Assembly: GCA_917880885.1 (NCBI GenBank)
Contig: OU862916.1
Span: 47,962,831 to 48,026,830 of the forward strand
Reading direction: 5' to 3'
Source of the DNA: Limnephilus marmoratus
Taxonomy: Eukaryota; Arthropoda; Insecta; Trichoptera; Limnephilidae
Length of the DNA: 64,000 bases
Positions 12,237 to 23,630 of this stretch are shown here, one piece after another. Below the pieces are notes generated by a model. That model ran no database searches. It was given only the letters and a program-made list of their open reading frames with translations, and had not been told where the DNA came from. A program made the translations under genes and the position numbers. How positions within the stretch are numbered: position 1 is the first letter of the stretch; each line of letters opens with the position of its first letter.

Positions 12237-13101
12237 CAACCTTCAGACTTTCTTTGAAAGACGAGGGAAACCTTCTAGATAAAGAAGGAAATTTTGATAA
12301 GAATCTCCATTAAAAAATAACCTTCATTTTTAAAAGAACGTGGAAATATTATATTTTTAAAGAAATATAAGATTCCTGATCTAAATTTTCCCAATATTCT
12401 ATTTGCAGGATTTGCATATTTCTCATTACAGACAAAGGCGTGCCGTACTTTTTCATAATTAAACGTTTCCACGCAAAAAAGATATTGCATGATTATGCAA
12501 ATTTTTGAAATGACACTGAGAGGCACTTGGGAAAATGTCTGGTTTATTTGAAATGGAAGATACATTTTGGCAAGTTTTTTTTAAAATTTTAGTTCATTTT
12601 TCACTTGGGTGTTTTTTTTTTTGGTTTTAGGCAATTCACCCTGAAAAGAGTGCTAAAAGAGTACTTGACTTATTTTTACTAGTGATTTTGGTCTCCGGTG
12701 TCTTTTTTGCCGTTTTTAGTTTAATTTTTTAAAATTCAACAAAAAAATTCTTTCACATGACATCACTGTTCACTCGAACACCCAAACGCTCATCCTGTTC
12801 CTAACTATCCAAATCCACATTTTTTTTGTGTTTTAAGTAAAACAAAAAATTATAATCAAAAATGTCACCGGAGGCAAAAATTTCATTTACATTTTTTACT
12901 CCAAATAATGTCAGGTAACCAGTTAAAGTAAGTGAAGTGAGTCCCATAACACCCCATGTAATTATTTTTTATAATCTTAAAAATATCTTTAATTTATTAT
13001 GAAAGAAAAAAGAATGAGAGCGACGCAAGTGAAAATTTTTCTGAAGCCCATTGGCAAATCAATACATTAGGCCCGCGGGCCGTATGAAATGGACTTCCTT
13101 A
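12237..13101. other. No gene recognised
   Basis: AT-rich with poly(T) and poly(A) tracts. The minus-strand frame at 12275-12565 has no recognisable domain. Confidence 0.5.
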
Positions 13102-13239
13102 CTAGGGTGCGGCAGCATAACTTCCTATTTTCAAAACTTAATAAAACCCATTGTATGAATCAGAATTTTTTAATTTCTTTTTTATAACGTAGGCACATAC
13201 CTAAAGTTTTGTTTTACTTAGTTTTGAAGAACAAATCAT

Positions 13240-13796
13240 TTAGGTGACGTCCCCCATTCTCCATACACCGAGTAAACCGATTTCTGGCGTTTGTCATGAC
13301 TCTTGCCAGCATATCAGGCGTTATCCTGGCAATTTATTCCTGGGTGTTTGTCTTCAAATCTTGTAGGGTCCTTGGACGGTTCACATAAACACGGGATTTC
13401 TAAAATCCCATTAAAAAAAAATCACAAGGGGACAAATCGGGAGAGACGGCCGGCCACTCCAAATCGCCCCTAATTGAAATGAGGTGCTCTGAGAAGTGTT
13501 CCCTCAAAACAGCCATCAATGCTCGGTGATCTAATGGGACAAGGGACCCCAGTTCTTCTTCTTGTCGCACTTGCAGTTTGTCTGAATGTAGTGACCCATA
13601 TAAAAATTGATTTCCGGTCCGTGACAGAGGCTAAATTAACGCAATTCCGAAAGGCGCGCTGGGTTGCGATCACAGAACATCGGTTCAAAAAGTAGGCCTC
13701 ATCGGCAAACATACGTTCTTCACTGTTCCAACGCATGATGGCAACTAAACTGTGTCGGGGCAAAACTTTAAAGTTCCCCCTCTCGAACGAGATCAC
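13240..13796 (-). pseudogene. mariner-type transposase remnant
   Basis: The minus-strand frame 13796-13470 resembles the N-terminal helix-turn-helix region of a family of insect IS630/Tc1/mariner transposases: a WNSEERMFADEAYF start, an ATQRAFRNCVNLAS helix segment and a WVTTFRQTASATRRR linker. Immediately downstream (about 13465-13245), in another frame, comes the C-terminal end with RGDLEWPAVSPDLSPCDFFL, which holds the last catalytic Asp in SPDLSPCD, and then NRPRTLQDLKTN and ...MTNARNRF. The middle of the catalytic core is missing and there are frameshifts and stops, so it cannot make transposase. Confidence 0.82.
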
Positions 13797-13820
13797 TAGA
13801 GCTCTGCTACGACATCAACC

Positions 13821-14240
13821 GACCTCCGTAGTCCAGTGGCTAAGACTCTTGACTCACAATCCGGAGGTCGCGGGTTCGAACCCGGCATGCGCAAATAAAT
13901 TTTATTTGATTAATTTGCGTTATTTCACAATTTATTCATTTAAAAATAATATATAGTATATTTGCGGCATGTTCCAGAGTGGAAGATACTATCAGTATCG
14001 CCCTGGTGTAAGACCACCATTCAGAATTGAAACGTTGCTTGGAAATGGCTTTAGCCGTGTTTAGTGACCAGATCTGAATAGCCAGGTACTTCCCAACCTG
14101 CCTCTTCCCCACCTCCTTCCCCTCCCCGCTACCTTCAGCCTCACAACATACCCCAATTGGGGATGCCATAGTCTCAATGGCTCCAGACGGGAGCAGTTGA
14201 GATTCTTGTGCGGTATTCACTGTAAAAAAAAAAAAAAAAA
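13821..14240 (+). repeat. Family A SINE, full-length reference copy
   Basis: The tRNA-derived head has A-box TGGCTAAGACTC (13837-13848) and B-box GGTTCGAACCC (13873-13883), the internal Pol III promoter. An AT-rich linker, a unique body (GCGGCATGTTCCAGAGTGGA, GGTGTAAGACCACC), a CT-rich stretch, CCCCAATTGGGGATGCC and an 18-base A tail follow. About ten copies or fragments of this family lie in the window. The short plus-strand frame across the head (13735-13956) is not a gene. Confidence 0.9.
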
Positions 14241-14450
14241 CCGACTGAATGGCGCGCATTTAAAAAAAGGAAGTCATGCTGCCGCACCCTGTATTTGCGT
14301 AGTACAGTGAATAAAGTTCAATTTTCCGGGAATTTTGAATATTTTAAACAACAATTTTTGCAACATACAATTCCATCCTAACGTAAGTTAGTACTTGTGC
14401 TTAGGAAGGGAGAGCTTTATAGCCCTTTATTAAAAAAAATAATAATATCT

Positions 14451-14500
14451 GAATCTCATTTCTGTGAACATCGCATAAGAGTTCCATAAATTGATATTAA
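14451..14500 (-). repeat. Family A SINE 3' scrap
   Basis: CTGTGAACATCGCATAAGAG matches the minus-strand 3' end of family A; the same stretch starts the copy at 31008. Confidence 0.5.
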
Positions 14501-15423
14501 AAGGAACAATTTAAAAAAAAATCATTCGAATGGAACTCGTACAGATACACAAATAACAATTTTTATAAAATACAAAAGTGTGTAAATAATTACCCCACGA
14601 CTAATAAAAGTTTTTTAAAATTTTAAACGATTGATAAACAACTATTTATCACGTGTAATTTTTTGGCTGTTTATCAGACTCGAAAAATTAAAAAAAATAT
14701 ACATTAGTAAGGTCCTAGTATTTTACAGATATTATGTATATGCAAGATCCTTCAAACAAGACAATTGCACAGTTTCATAATGTCGTCTTATTCCTGAGTG
14801 TTCAAGGCATGGTGGTTATTTATTTGGTATAATGTAATGTTTTTAGTTGAAAACAATTTTATCGCTGTTATAAAGGAAATCTAAGAAATAGGACACCACC
14901 CAGTCTTGCAAAGTGTCTGTCTTTCTTTACAGATTCATTATTCATTACTTCATTAGTAACTTGCCGCTGGTAAAAAGCTGCACTAAAAAATACCCGAGTG
15001 CAAATCCTAACAAATTACAAACAGTTATTTAGCTCGCCACAAATATCTACAAAGCTTAAAACGAACTGGTTAAAACTACTACTGCTTCGTAAAAGAGTTA
15101 AATTATTCACACCGTGTAATTTATACAGCAATACAAATAATTGCACCCCTTAAACTAGGTGTTATTTTACTGTTTTTGATTTTGATCAAGTTAACAATGC
15201 ATTTTGCTTTTCTTTTTTCGAAGACGTTCGTTAACAGTTTTAAGCATACTAAGAAGAAAAACAATGGTAATTAACAAGTAGCGAAGCCTTTTACGCTAAA
15301 ACAGTAGTCAACTTTTGAGATAAATAAAATCGTAGAACTTGAATACATAATTTGAAATAATGTTAAGTACAACATTATTTGATGAATATTTATGAAAAGT
15401 AATGTAGAATTAGAATGTTGCTC
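14501..15423. other. No gene recognised
   Basis: AT-rich sequence without a frame or repeat end that I recognise. Confidence 0.5.
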
Positions 15424-15582
15424 ACTCCATGAACCCGGGCAAAGCTCACTCCATGAACCCGGGCACCCCTGCTAAGTCACCAAACGGAGCTAATTACTTT
15501 TGGTGACCTATGGCAGAGGTTGTGGTTATCCAATAAATGGTTCCCGGGCGGCGGTACCCGTACCCGCCTCCCAAATTGTTCG
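15424..15582 (-). repeat. Family B repeat, 5' fragment
   Basis: Minus-strand 5' third of family B, ending with CCGCCTCCCAAATT on the plus strand. The segment CTCACTCCATGAACCCGGGC is duplicated head to tail at the inner edge (about 15420-15462). Confidence 0.8.
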
Positions 15583-15839
15583 AACTCTTCTGCGGTAATC
15601 ACAAAAATCAGATTCAGTAATTTCTTTTTTGTTTCTTAATTAATTTTATAAATACGTAGAGCGATAATACTGTAACGCTATCCGAAACGTTGGCTAAAGA
15701 AGGAGGAAGTGCGAGATGGCAATATAACTTAAAAATAACCACGATATCTTTGACCGTGAAAATTTAAAAACGTGTCTGACGTGGATACCAATACACCTAT
15801 TTGAAAATGTTCTTTACAGTTTCAAACCTATAAAAATTT

Positions 15840-16330
15840 GAACATCTCATTTGTTAGGAGTCAAATTGAGTACAACTCGACAATGTGGGCACCTAGTTAC
15901 GCTAGTCATTCGCTCACGATAGAAAGAACTCAAAATAAATTCTTAGGATTTATCAATTTTAGAATGGGTATTACAAGGGAATGTGTCCACTATGATTATC
16001 TACTATGTTAACTAAATTTATTAAAATTATCTGAACGTAGAATAGTTAATGACCCAAATGTTTATATAAAATCATAAATTCAATTATTGATAGCCCTGAA
16101 CTTTTATAATTGATTTCTTTACATATAGGTACCTCGCAAACCAACATCCAGGCAATATCTACCGTTCTATTGTGATAACTCCAACAGAATCACAGTTGTA
16201 TACCCCCGTTTGTCTTATACAAAATTTGGGTAATGACTATAAAGATGTTGTTGATATATTCAACACACCATTTACCAAATATAAACGACAGTACCAAATT
16301 TATATCGAAAAGAAATACATCAAATTTACT
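15840..16330 (+). mobile_element. LINE ORF2 C-terminal remnant
   Basis: Translation near 15853-16010 gives VRSQIEYNSTMWAPSYASHS, then IERTQNKFLGFINFRMG, the post-RT block of jockey/CR1-type LINEs, ending at a stop. The matching tail (IVITPTESQLY...) is further along in another frame. The copy is dead and 5'-truncated. Confidence 0.75.
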
Positions 16331-16568
16331 TAATTTAATTTAAATAAACAAAATACGTAGCTCTGCATCCCCTTATCTTAGCAATGTATTGTAAATTTCC
16401 TTGTATTATATTTTTCCATCTTGCAAATACTCCACCATATTGAGTTTCGATTTTATTTTGTTTTTTACTTTGTTTTTGTTACAGATGTTGTTTTTGATTT
16501 TGTCTTCTATTTTGTTGTGCTTATTTAGATGTTCTTTGTTATAAATAATAAAAAATAACATGTAAAAG

Positions 16569-16976
16569 CCCAGCCAGGCGGCGTATTTACAACACCAATA
16601 CCGTTTCAGTCGCTTTCAATTTTCAATATCAAAATTTAAATATTTAGAAATAAAATTATTAATTTCTAATATACACATTGGAAAGATTATTTTATCTAGA
16701 TTTTGGAACAATTTTTGTTTTTGCAAAGTGATCAAAAATTTTCAATATAGAGGTGTATTTACAATATATGGGAATAATATTAAAATTTAAATATTTAGAA
16801 ATAAAATTATTAATTTCTAATGCACACATCAGAAAGTTTATTATATCTAGATTTTAGAACAATTTCTGTTTTTGCAATGTGATAAAAAATAACCAATATA
16901 GAGGTATATTTAAAATGTAAATTGTCGCTACCGCGACTGAATCGGTATAGGTTTTGTAAATACGCAGCCGGGCGTG
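16569..16976. mobile_element. MITE with ~40-bp TIR and internal tandem repeat
   Basis: The ends GCGTATTTACAACACCAATA and GCGTATTTACAAAACCTATA (inverted) continue through CCG(T/A)TTCAGTCGC, giving a roughly 40-bp imperfect TIR. Between them, two direct copies of about 160 bp (starting near 16630 and 16790) share AAATATTTAGAAATAAAATT and TATATCTAGATTTT. There is no open frame. The target duplication is not obvious, so the superfamily is unassigned. Confidence 0.75.
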
Positions 16977-17654
16977 AAATTCAAATAAATTTTGAAAATG
17001 TATTTTTTTCATGTTCTAGTAAAAGTTCATAAAAATGTAAGATTCTATTGATGAATAAACTACTATAGCAGTCGCTTTGTTGAGTTCTTTACGACTCGCA
17101 GACGGAGGAATGAGAGCATATAAATAGATTGAATTGTGTTTGCAAACATTTTACCATTCACCGCCGTCACAAAGTAAAGATCATTCTACGATGCAAAGCT
17201 GGCTGATTACTTCTTGAGCTAGATAGAGGTGAATACACTCGTAACAAACTATTGTTTAAGTCATTACCAACTTTAATTGAGGACTCATGAAAGAGAAGGC
17301 AACTTGCTTTGAAATTTAAGTAAAACATTTTAATGACTTTTAGAATCAACAAGCAAAACTGTAATTTTGAAAACCTTTGCTGTCTAATTATTATAGAGCT
17401 AAGAGGTACACTATCATATGTCACGTTTAACAAATTTTACAAAAGAGCCAAAACAGTGACATAACATCCGCAGACGATAGTGAATGTGCGACAGCATGCA
17501 AACGGTTATTTCAAATGAAAATATGCCACAATGCAGAATATTGTCAAATTGCAACCACCAGCTTCAGTCAATCAGTAATTCAAAACCATAATATGAAACC
17601 ACACATAAAATATATTTTTGGTTGATGTGGGAAATCCTGTTTTCAATCACTTTT
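16977..17654. other. No gene recognised
   Basis: AT-rich. The minus-strand frame 17167-17433 shows no domain. Confidence 0.5.
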
Positions 17655-18085
17655 CAATTTGGGAGGCAAGGATGGGTAACTGGAAACCATTTAGAGGATT
17701 ACCAAACCTCTGCCATAGTAGGTCACCCCAAGTGGTTCTCTATGTTTGGTGACTTAGCAATGGTGCCCGGGTTCATGAATGCGTTTGCCCTCACACAGCG
17801 TGGCGAGCCGTATCGGGAGGGAGTAGTTAAGGGAAATATTTTGACCTCTCCAGCACGACTCTTTCGACCCATCGCCTTGCACAGTAGTGGCTGGATTCAT
17901 ACGTCCGTCACTGTTGGACACCTTAATTCCGAGATTCATACCCACCCCTTATTCCCATTTCCTTCCCGGAACCTATTTTATTTATTTTTCTTAAAATCCT
18001 CCACACAGCAACCCTGAAGATGACATACGCTCTGAGTGAATTTTGTACCTCAAGGCCTCCTGTGTGGAGCTAATGTAAAAAAATA
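17655..18085 (+). repeat. Family B repeat, near full-length
   Basis: Starts GGGAGGCAAGGATGGGTAAC, contains CTCTGCCATAG, CACCCCAAGTGGTT, GTGCCCGGGTTCATG and GACCTCTCCAGCA, and ends CCTCCTGTGTGGAGCTAATG followed by A7. The terminal A run and the shared 3' boundary across copies suggest retroposition. The 131-residue frame 17622-18017 runs through it and is not a gene. Confidence 0.85.
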
Positions 18086-18204
18086 TGAGATGTAATGTAA
18101 GATTATTAAAATCCAAGAAAAATAATTTAAAATATGGCGAAATACGTAATTGGTAGGTAATTAGATAATGATAACATAAAATAAAAAACGGAGTGACTAA
18201 TTCA

Positions 18205-18372
18205 CACGAAGGCAAGAGTGGGGAGGCTACGAAGCACCGCAAAAAGAGGAGACCGATTAGACTGCCCCGTTCTCTCGCAGGCTAAATCCTACAGATGCAT
18301 ACGTTTGTCTCTTTTTCGTGTTGGTATTTTTAGTTTCATCGAGTTTCAAATTAAAACGGTGCTGAAGATGTA
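18205..18372 (+). repeat. Repeat family D
   Basis: A ~165-bp segment (GAGTGGGGAGGCTACGAAGC ... TTTCATCGAGTTTCAAATTA) recurs inverted at 45285-45465 and in part at 63713-63775. The boundaries are not sharp enough to classify it. Confidence 0.7.
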
Positions 18373-18404
18373 TTCATATCAAAAATATTAATTAAAATTT
18401 TCAA

Positions 18405-18668
18405 TTTGGCAGGCGGGAATGGGTACCGCCGCCCCGGGAACCTTTATTGGATAACCAACACCTCTGCCATAGGTCACCCCAAGTGGTTCGCTACGTTTGG
18501 TGATTTAGCAGGGGTGCTCGGGTTCATGGGGTGAAGTTTGTCTAGGTCTTGGAGGCGGATGACCAGGACACACTGAACCGCAGATTCCTACCCACTGCTT
18601 GAACCCTTTTCCTTCCCAGAACTCTCATCTCCTTCATTTCCTTAAAAAAAACCTCTACACAGCATGCC
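18405..18668 (+). repeat. Family B repeat, internally deleted
   Basis: It has the 5' third (GGTACCGCCGCCCCGGGAAC ... GTTCATGGGGTGAAG), jumps to GACACACTGAACCGC, then reaches the 3' part (TCCTACCCACTG ... CCTCTACACAGCAT). About 150 bp of the middle is missing compared with the copy at 59712. Confidence 0.8.
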
Positions 18669-19809
18669 TTTTACAAATATTTGTGAAAGACATTAATTTC
18701 TAGAAAACTAATCTTATATAGATGCCCATTTTATTGATTACTCAACTCACCCTTCAGTTGAGCATTCTGCTTGTATGAAAAATCCAACAGAATTCTACTA
18801 AGACAATTCATTAAACGATCCAATTAAAGTGCTCATAAATCTCGACCTTTTACTAAATTGTAGAAATTAAACCACAATTTTGGATTTCAATTGGCACGGA
18901 ATTGAAATAAATGACTGTAGTCTATTCAATTGACTTGCAAATGAACGGTGCATAAGTGCTTTATTCAAATGAGTTTCTTTATTACATTTGCGAATGCTTT
19001 ACGACTAGACAAAGAAAATGTTAAAAACAGATTCCAATTGGCAATTAATTATTCGATTCGTGGCCAGATCTGTAGCGGTACAAGCGACCCAGAACGTTGA
19101 TTTAAAATACATTTTGAAGATGAGAAATCTAATTAAAATTATATAATTAATATTGGCAAATTGTGTAGCCTGGAGGTTTAAATCATTGGTAGGAATTAAC
19201 TTAAAGACGTACATTGAGATTTTGGTAAAGAATCTGGTTCAAGTATGGACCGTTATGCCTTTCTTTGAATAAACTTTTATGAGCTAATAATTTGACTAAT
19301 GAATTTTGAACTGATCGAACATGTTTTCGTTATTTGTTTTTGAGGTGTTATGCCGTATTGCGCCAATGTTTTGAACAGCGTTACTGTGTCCATTATCAGG
19401 GCATAAAAAGGAGGTTAGCGTAACACGGCAAAACACCCGTAACAAATAACATGAATACTTTTGACAGTGAAAATCTAAAATAATATCTGATTGAACATGA
19501 TTTACATTTGTTTTACAGGAAAGTCCCCAAGCAGTATTTCCATACCTTGTAATAGTTTCAGCTTATGATAAATAAATTCGAAGTGTGCATATTGTAACGT
19601 AGAAATTTCATTTTATAATCTACTAACAATAGATCTCAGTCGTTCACAGACTTTGTAAATCCCATTTGAAAAAATAGTCAAAAATAACACCTAAATAAAC
19701 ATATTCTTTAACCAGTACAAAATTTTCATGCGTACATAATGCTGGGATACCAACATTGTGCAAAGCCTTCGTGAATATTTTTTGGAAGTTTATAAATCAG
19801 TCTTAACAA
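18669..19809. other. No gene recognised
   Basis: AT-rich. The stretch 19345-19400 (TTATGCCGTATTGCGCCAAT ... ACTGTGTCCATTATC) resembles 36090-36155, a possible old LINE or Penelope-type 3' UTR. Confidence 0.45.
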
Positions 19810-20240
19810 TTTGAGAGGTGGGAATGGGTACCGCCGCGCCGCCCCAGAAAGTACGTATTGGACAACCAAACACCCAACCGTAGGTTACCTCTAGCGGTTC
19901 GCTGAGTTTGGTGACTTATCAGGGATGCCCGGGTTCATGGGGTGAGGTGTGTCTATGTCTGGGCGGCAAACACGCTTTTTCATCTACTGCATGGTAGGCT
20001 AGATCAGGAGAGACTGGTAACCTAATCCAGACCTCTCGAACCATCTTTGCACTGCAGTGGGACGGTTCGTTTGTATTTCCGTCACTCCTGGACATATTGA
20101 CCCTCTGATTCCTACCATTCATTCCTTTTTCCTTCCTCTCCTTCTATCCCCAAAAGACCCTCCATACAGCATTCCCAAAATGACAAGGCCTTGAGTCATT
20201 TTTCCCCATGGCCTCCAGTGTGAAGCCAACAAAAAAGTCT
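19810..20240 (+). repeat. Family B repeat, near full-length
   Basis: Starts GGTGGGAATGGGTACCGCCG and follows family B order to GGCCTCCAGTGTGAAGCC and an A run near 20232. It is diverged from other copies throughout. Confidence 0.85.
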
Positions 20241-20323
20241 TTCTAGCTTCGATAATTTTCTGACAAAAGTTACTACGATGTATGTTTTTAAAGGTAATAA
20301 ATATTTAGTCATACCTTTAATTT

Positions 20324-20740
20324 TAACCGTGGAATAGAATTAATACATTGTAATGTCAATGGCATTCAGTTGGATAAATTAGAAATTTTAGAGGTTACAA
20401 AGAGTGTTAATGCAAATTTAAATATTATTAATAATCAAATATTGTTTTTAAATGACCCATTATTAAATCTATTCCCCTTTTAAATTTTTAATTGTTCTAT
20501 ATAGCCCCTCGTTTCCTACACATTATTTTCTTTCAAATTTTATTATTGCTTATGTCTATTATTTTTCTCTATTACCTATGTATGTCTATTTTTTAAATTA
20601 GTTCTGTCAAAATCCTGAAGAAGTCAGCTTTGCTGACGAAACATGTCGGTTTTTGTAAATAACTAAGTTGTTAATACAAAGTTATCGATTAATTTGAATA
20701 AATATTTTATTGTGTAATTAATTATTATTGATACTAAGTT
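20324..20740 (+). mobile_element. Penelope-like element 3' end
   Basis: An open stretch to a stop at 20481-20483 reads NRGIELIHCNVNGIQLDKLE, then ...NIINNQILFLNDPLLNLF, resembling the C-terminal tail of Penelope-like (GIY-YIG) polyproteins. It is followed by a 3' UTR with CCTGAAGAAGTCAGC, GCTGACGAAACATGTCGG, the stem-loop seen downstream of these elements. The RT and endonuclease domains are absent, so it is 5'-truncated. Identification rests on pattern memory and needs a database comparison. Confidence 0.6.
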
Positions 20741-21426
20741 TTACTTTTATAAGTCTTCCAAGTTTTACTTTGCAACACCGCTCTCTTACCTCATTCCCTC
20801 ATCTAATAAATTTGAATATTATTCTAGTAAATAAAATTAGTACTCTGATTTAAGTACTCGTACAATCACCTTGCGCTCGGAATAATAGGAAATAAAGGAA
20901 TGATGATATTTGCCTAATTATGCTATTTACACCTTTGTAAATTTAATATTTAAATACTGTAATACCTTTCATTTCAAGTGCCCTACTTCCCTTGATGTGA
21001 CAACAGTCTTAATATTTAATTTACATTTCATATTTCGCCGGTCCCTTGCAGATGGATCCCCACAATAGGTGAATTATTTTAATATAATATTCTGTATCAT
21101 GAACTTACAAATAAATATATCGATAACGTTTTGTTAACGATGTATTTTAAACAATCTCTTTTGAAGATATCAATGAATACTCAGTATATTTGTAAATAAA
21201 TACATATAACATTATTTATTTCATTGTTCCAGTTGCCCTGTGGCGTTCAATCATGTGAAATTCAATAAGATAAATTCGCCTTACGAAATCCTATAGCCAA
21301 TTTCATTTTTAAAATGATTTTTTCCGACATACCTTATCAAAATTATTTATTGTAACATTATTTAACATCATAATGTACCTTGTTATTGTATTTATTCAAT
21401 GTAAGGGTACGTTTAGAAGAGGGTAG
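20741..21426. other. No gene recognised
   Basis: AT-rich; no recognisable feature. Confidence 0.5.
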
Positions 21427-22350
21427 GTGGAGAAATAGGCCACTCGCATCACATTTAAAAAAAAATCCGGTTTAGGCAAATATTCTAAGACATTCTGTAT
21501 TTTTTTTTTAATCGTATTTTTAAAACCCTGGCGATGTTTTGAAAATTTCAATCCGATAAATGAGACCATTTTTCGTAAACCGGAAAGATGGGACAAAATT
21601 TTATGTGTGCGAAAAAACGATAATTACACAGCCGAAAATCATTTAAATAATAACGTTTTCAACACGAATGGCACAGGAGAATAACGAGGCATACCAAAAA
21701 TATTACATCATAAATATTTTTTTCCTTGATCCATCTTATTGATGATAAATCATTATAATGTTCAACGTCTATATTACTAAGTCCAATGTAATATACTTGT
21801 AATTGTAAATTATAATAATAATAAGAATATTACAATATTTGATTTTGTTAAAATTAACACCATTACGCGCCCTTGAGGTGATTTTTCACAAAAACGGCGC
21901 TCTAAATTATTATTTTATCTTGTCCAATTATTATTATTATTATCATTACCATTATACCTCTAAAACACATGCAGGCAGCATAAAAGTACGGGGTTCTCTT
22001 CACAACATCTGTCAAAAAGTCAAACCAAATGATACGTTTGCAGAGAACAAACAATAAATCTAGTGAACGTTAAATGTCAAATTCAAAAATTCGTATGAAA
22101 TCAAAGTGTTGCCATATAAAAAAAAAAAAATCAGTGTGGAATTTTACGAAATTAATAGGAACATTTTCGGAGACGGGACATTTTCATGTAGTGTCGTCAC
22201 GAGCCAAAAGAATGGATTTATTTATTTAAAAAAAAAACTGTACATTTCAAAAAAATTTTGCCAACATTTTCGAAATCTTAGTAAAAAAAACTATCCACAC
22301 GATTTTTTCCAAGTCGTTATGAAATCCATGCAAGTGGCCTATTAAACCAC
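21427..22350. mobile_element. Possible TIR element (GTGG...AATAGGCCACT ends)
   Basis: GGTGGAGAAATAGGCCACTC near 21427 is matched inverted by GTGGCCTATTAAACCAC ending at 22350 (shared core AATAGGCCACT plus GCAT). The enclosed 0.9 kb is AT-rich, with frames at 22106-22345 that show no transposase motif. No target duplication is visible, so this is tentative. Confidence 0.4.
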
Positions 22351-22494
22351 TTTCGGGCGATCTCGAAAGATAAGCAAAATTACTACCTCAGATAATAGAT
22401 AGCCAATCCCAACAAATAAAAATATTTTTTAATCACTAAAGACAATGGCGACTCTCAATCGTAAATTTGAAACAGAAACATATGAAAAAGATCA

Positions 22495-22570
22495 AATCGA
22501 AGAAAAAGAACCCAGAACCTTAGCCTTGCCGGGGCGATGATCTACCACCGAACTAATAGAACCCTCTCCG
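22495..22570 (-). repeat. tRNA-like SINE head fragment
   Basis: The minus strand reads TAGTTCGGTGGTAGATCATC, an A-box region, then CGCCCCGGCAAGGC and a degenerate B box TTCTGGGTTC. The fold is not complete enough for a real tRNA. Confidence 0.45.
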
Positions 22571-23133
22571 CTTCGGTCATATATTTTTTTTAAATGCTTG
22601 CTCAGGAATCGCTGGTCATCGTATTTTGTGTAGGTGCTAATATACCCTGCGTAACTGTTTGTTTAACTATTAAAAGATCCTTTAGTTATACATTTACAGA
22701 GGCCGTGTCTTAAACCCGTACGTAAGTATATTATAATGAGTGTCCGTTTGAGGCACATCATTGGCTGAACTATAACGGGCAACAATGCACGTGATCAAAT
22801 GACAACATTTTGACTAAAACTATAGGAAGTCCGCGAAGTTACATATTTAAAAAAAATATATTATTGCAAAACTTGGACGTGACATTCATTCGCAACGATA
22901 AATTAAATATGTTTTGACTAATGTGAACATTTCAAAAACTTACACCCGATTAAAAGTAAAATCTTTATTAAAATTTGTGTTCGAACAAATGTGTTGAGAA
23001 AATATTATTTAATTATTCGTGATGATACTGAAAAAAATTCTGGCCACAAGGGCGGAAGTTTTGCATTACCACAGGCGTTATACATCTTAAATGCTATGGA
23101 TTTATTCGAAATTGTTACCCTTATATCTATCTA
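22571..23133. other. No gene recognised
   Basis: AT-rich; no recognisable feature until the TCTA-rich start of the Helitron-like element. Confidence 0.5.
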
Positions 23134-23630
23134 TCTATATTTATATATATAAATCAAAATATTCTTACACGTATTTATATAAGTATGTATATTAGATGTC
23201 TTTTAAACCATTCATCCGATTGCGATGAGACTTTGGGGATTTGATGTGCGCATGCCAGCGATGGTTTCTATATGTAATAGTAGTTCTGGCCTCATGAAAT
23301 TATTTATTTATTTATTTTCGGGAAATCGACAGTTTACATTTTTACAGTTTGTACATGTTTGTATAGCCAAAATAAAACCAATTATGGATTTCCTCCATGT
23401 GACTTTACCTCTGATTAACAGCATAATAAAAAAAATTAAATAATAAATTTATAATAAAGCATTATGAGATCAAAAATTTTATAAAACAAAAGATTAAGTA
23501 TATAAAACTAAAATTTACATAAAACATAAAATATCAATACATTGGTAACCATAAGAAGCCAGATTGTACATATAAATCAAATCACAACAGAATTAAAGAT
23601 AAACGATAGAAACATAGACACATAACATAT

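Larger units (their letters stand above)
13102..14291 (-). mobile_element. Internally deleted mariner-type transposon carrying a SINE
   Basis: A 22-bp TIR with one mismatch, AGGGTGCGGCAGCATAACTTCC at 13104-13125 and its complement at 14269-14290, bounds the element. TA lies next to both ends, as expected of the Tc1/mariner superfamily. Inside are remnants of one transposase gene on the minus strand, and a full family A SINE sits between the gene start and the right TIR. Without the SINE the element is about 770 bp, too short for an intact transposase. Confidence 0.82.

Noticed and set aside
17100..17165. Host promoter (CATATAAATAG)
   Set aside because: A TATA-like string alone in AT-rich DNA with no gene downstream.
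17622..18017. 131-residue frame as a gene
   Set aside because: It is a chance frame through a family B repeat; the same region in other copies is broken.
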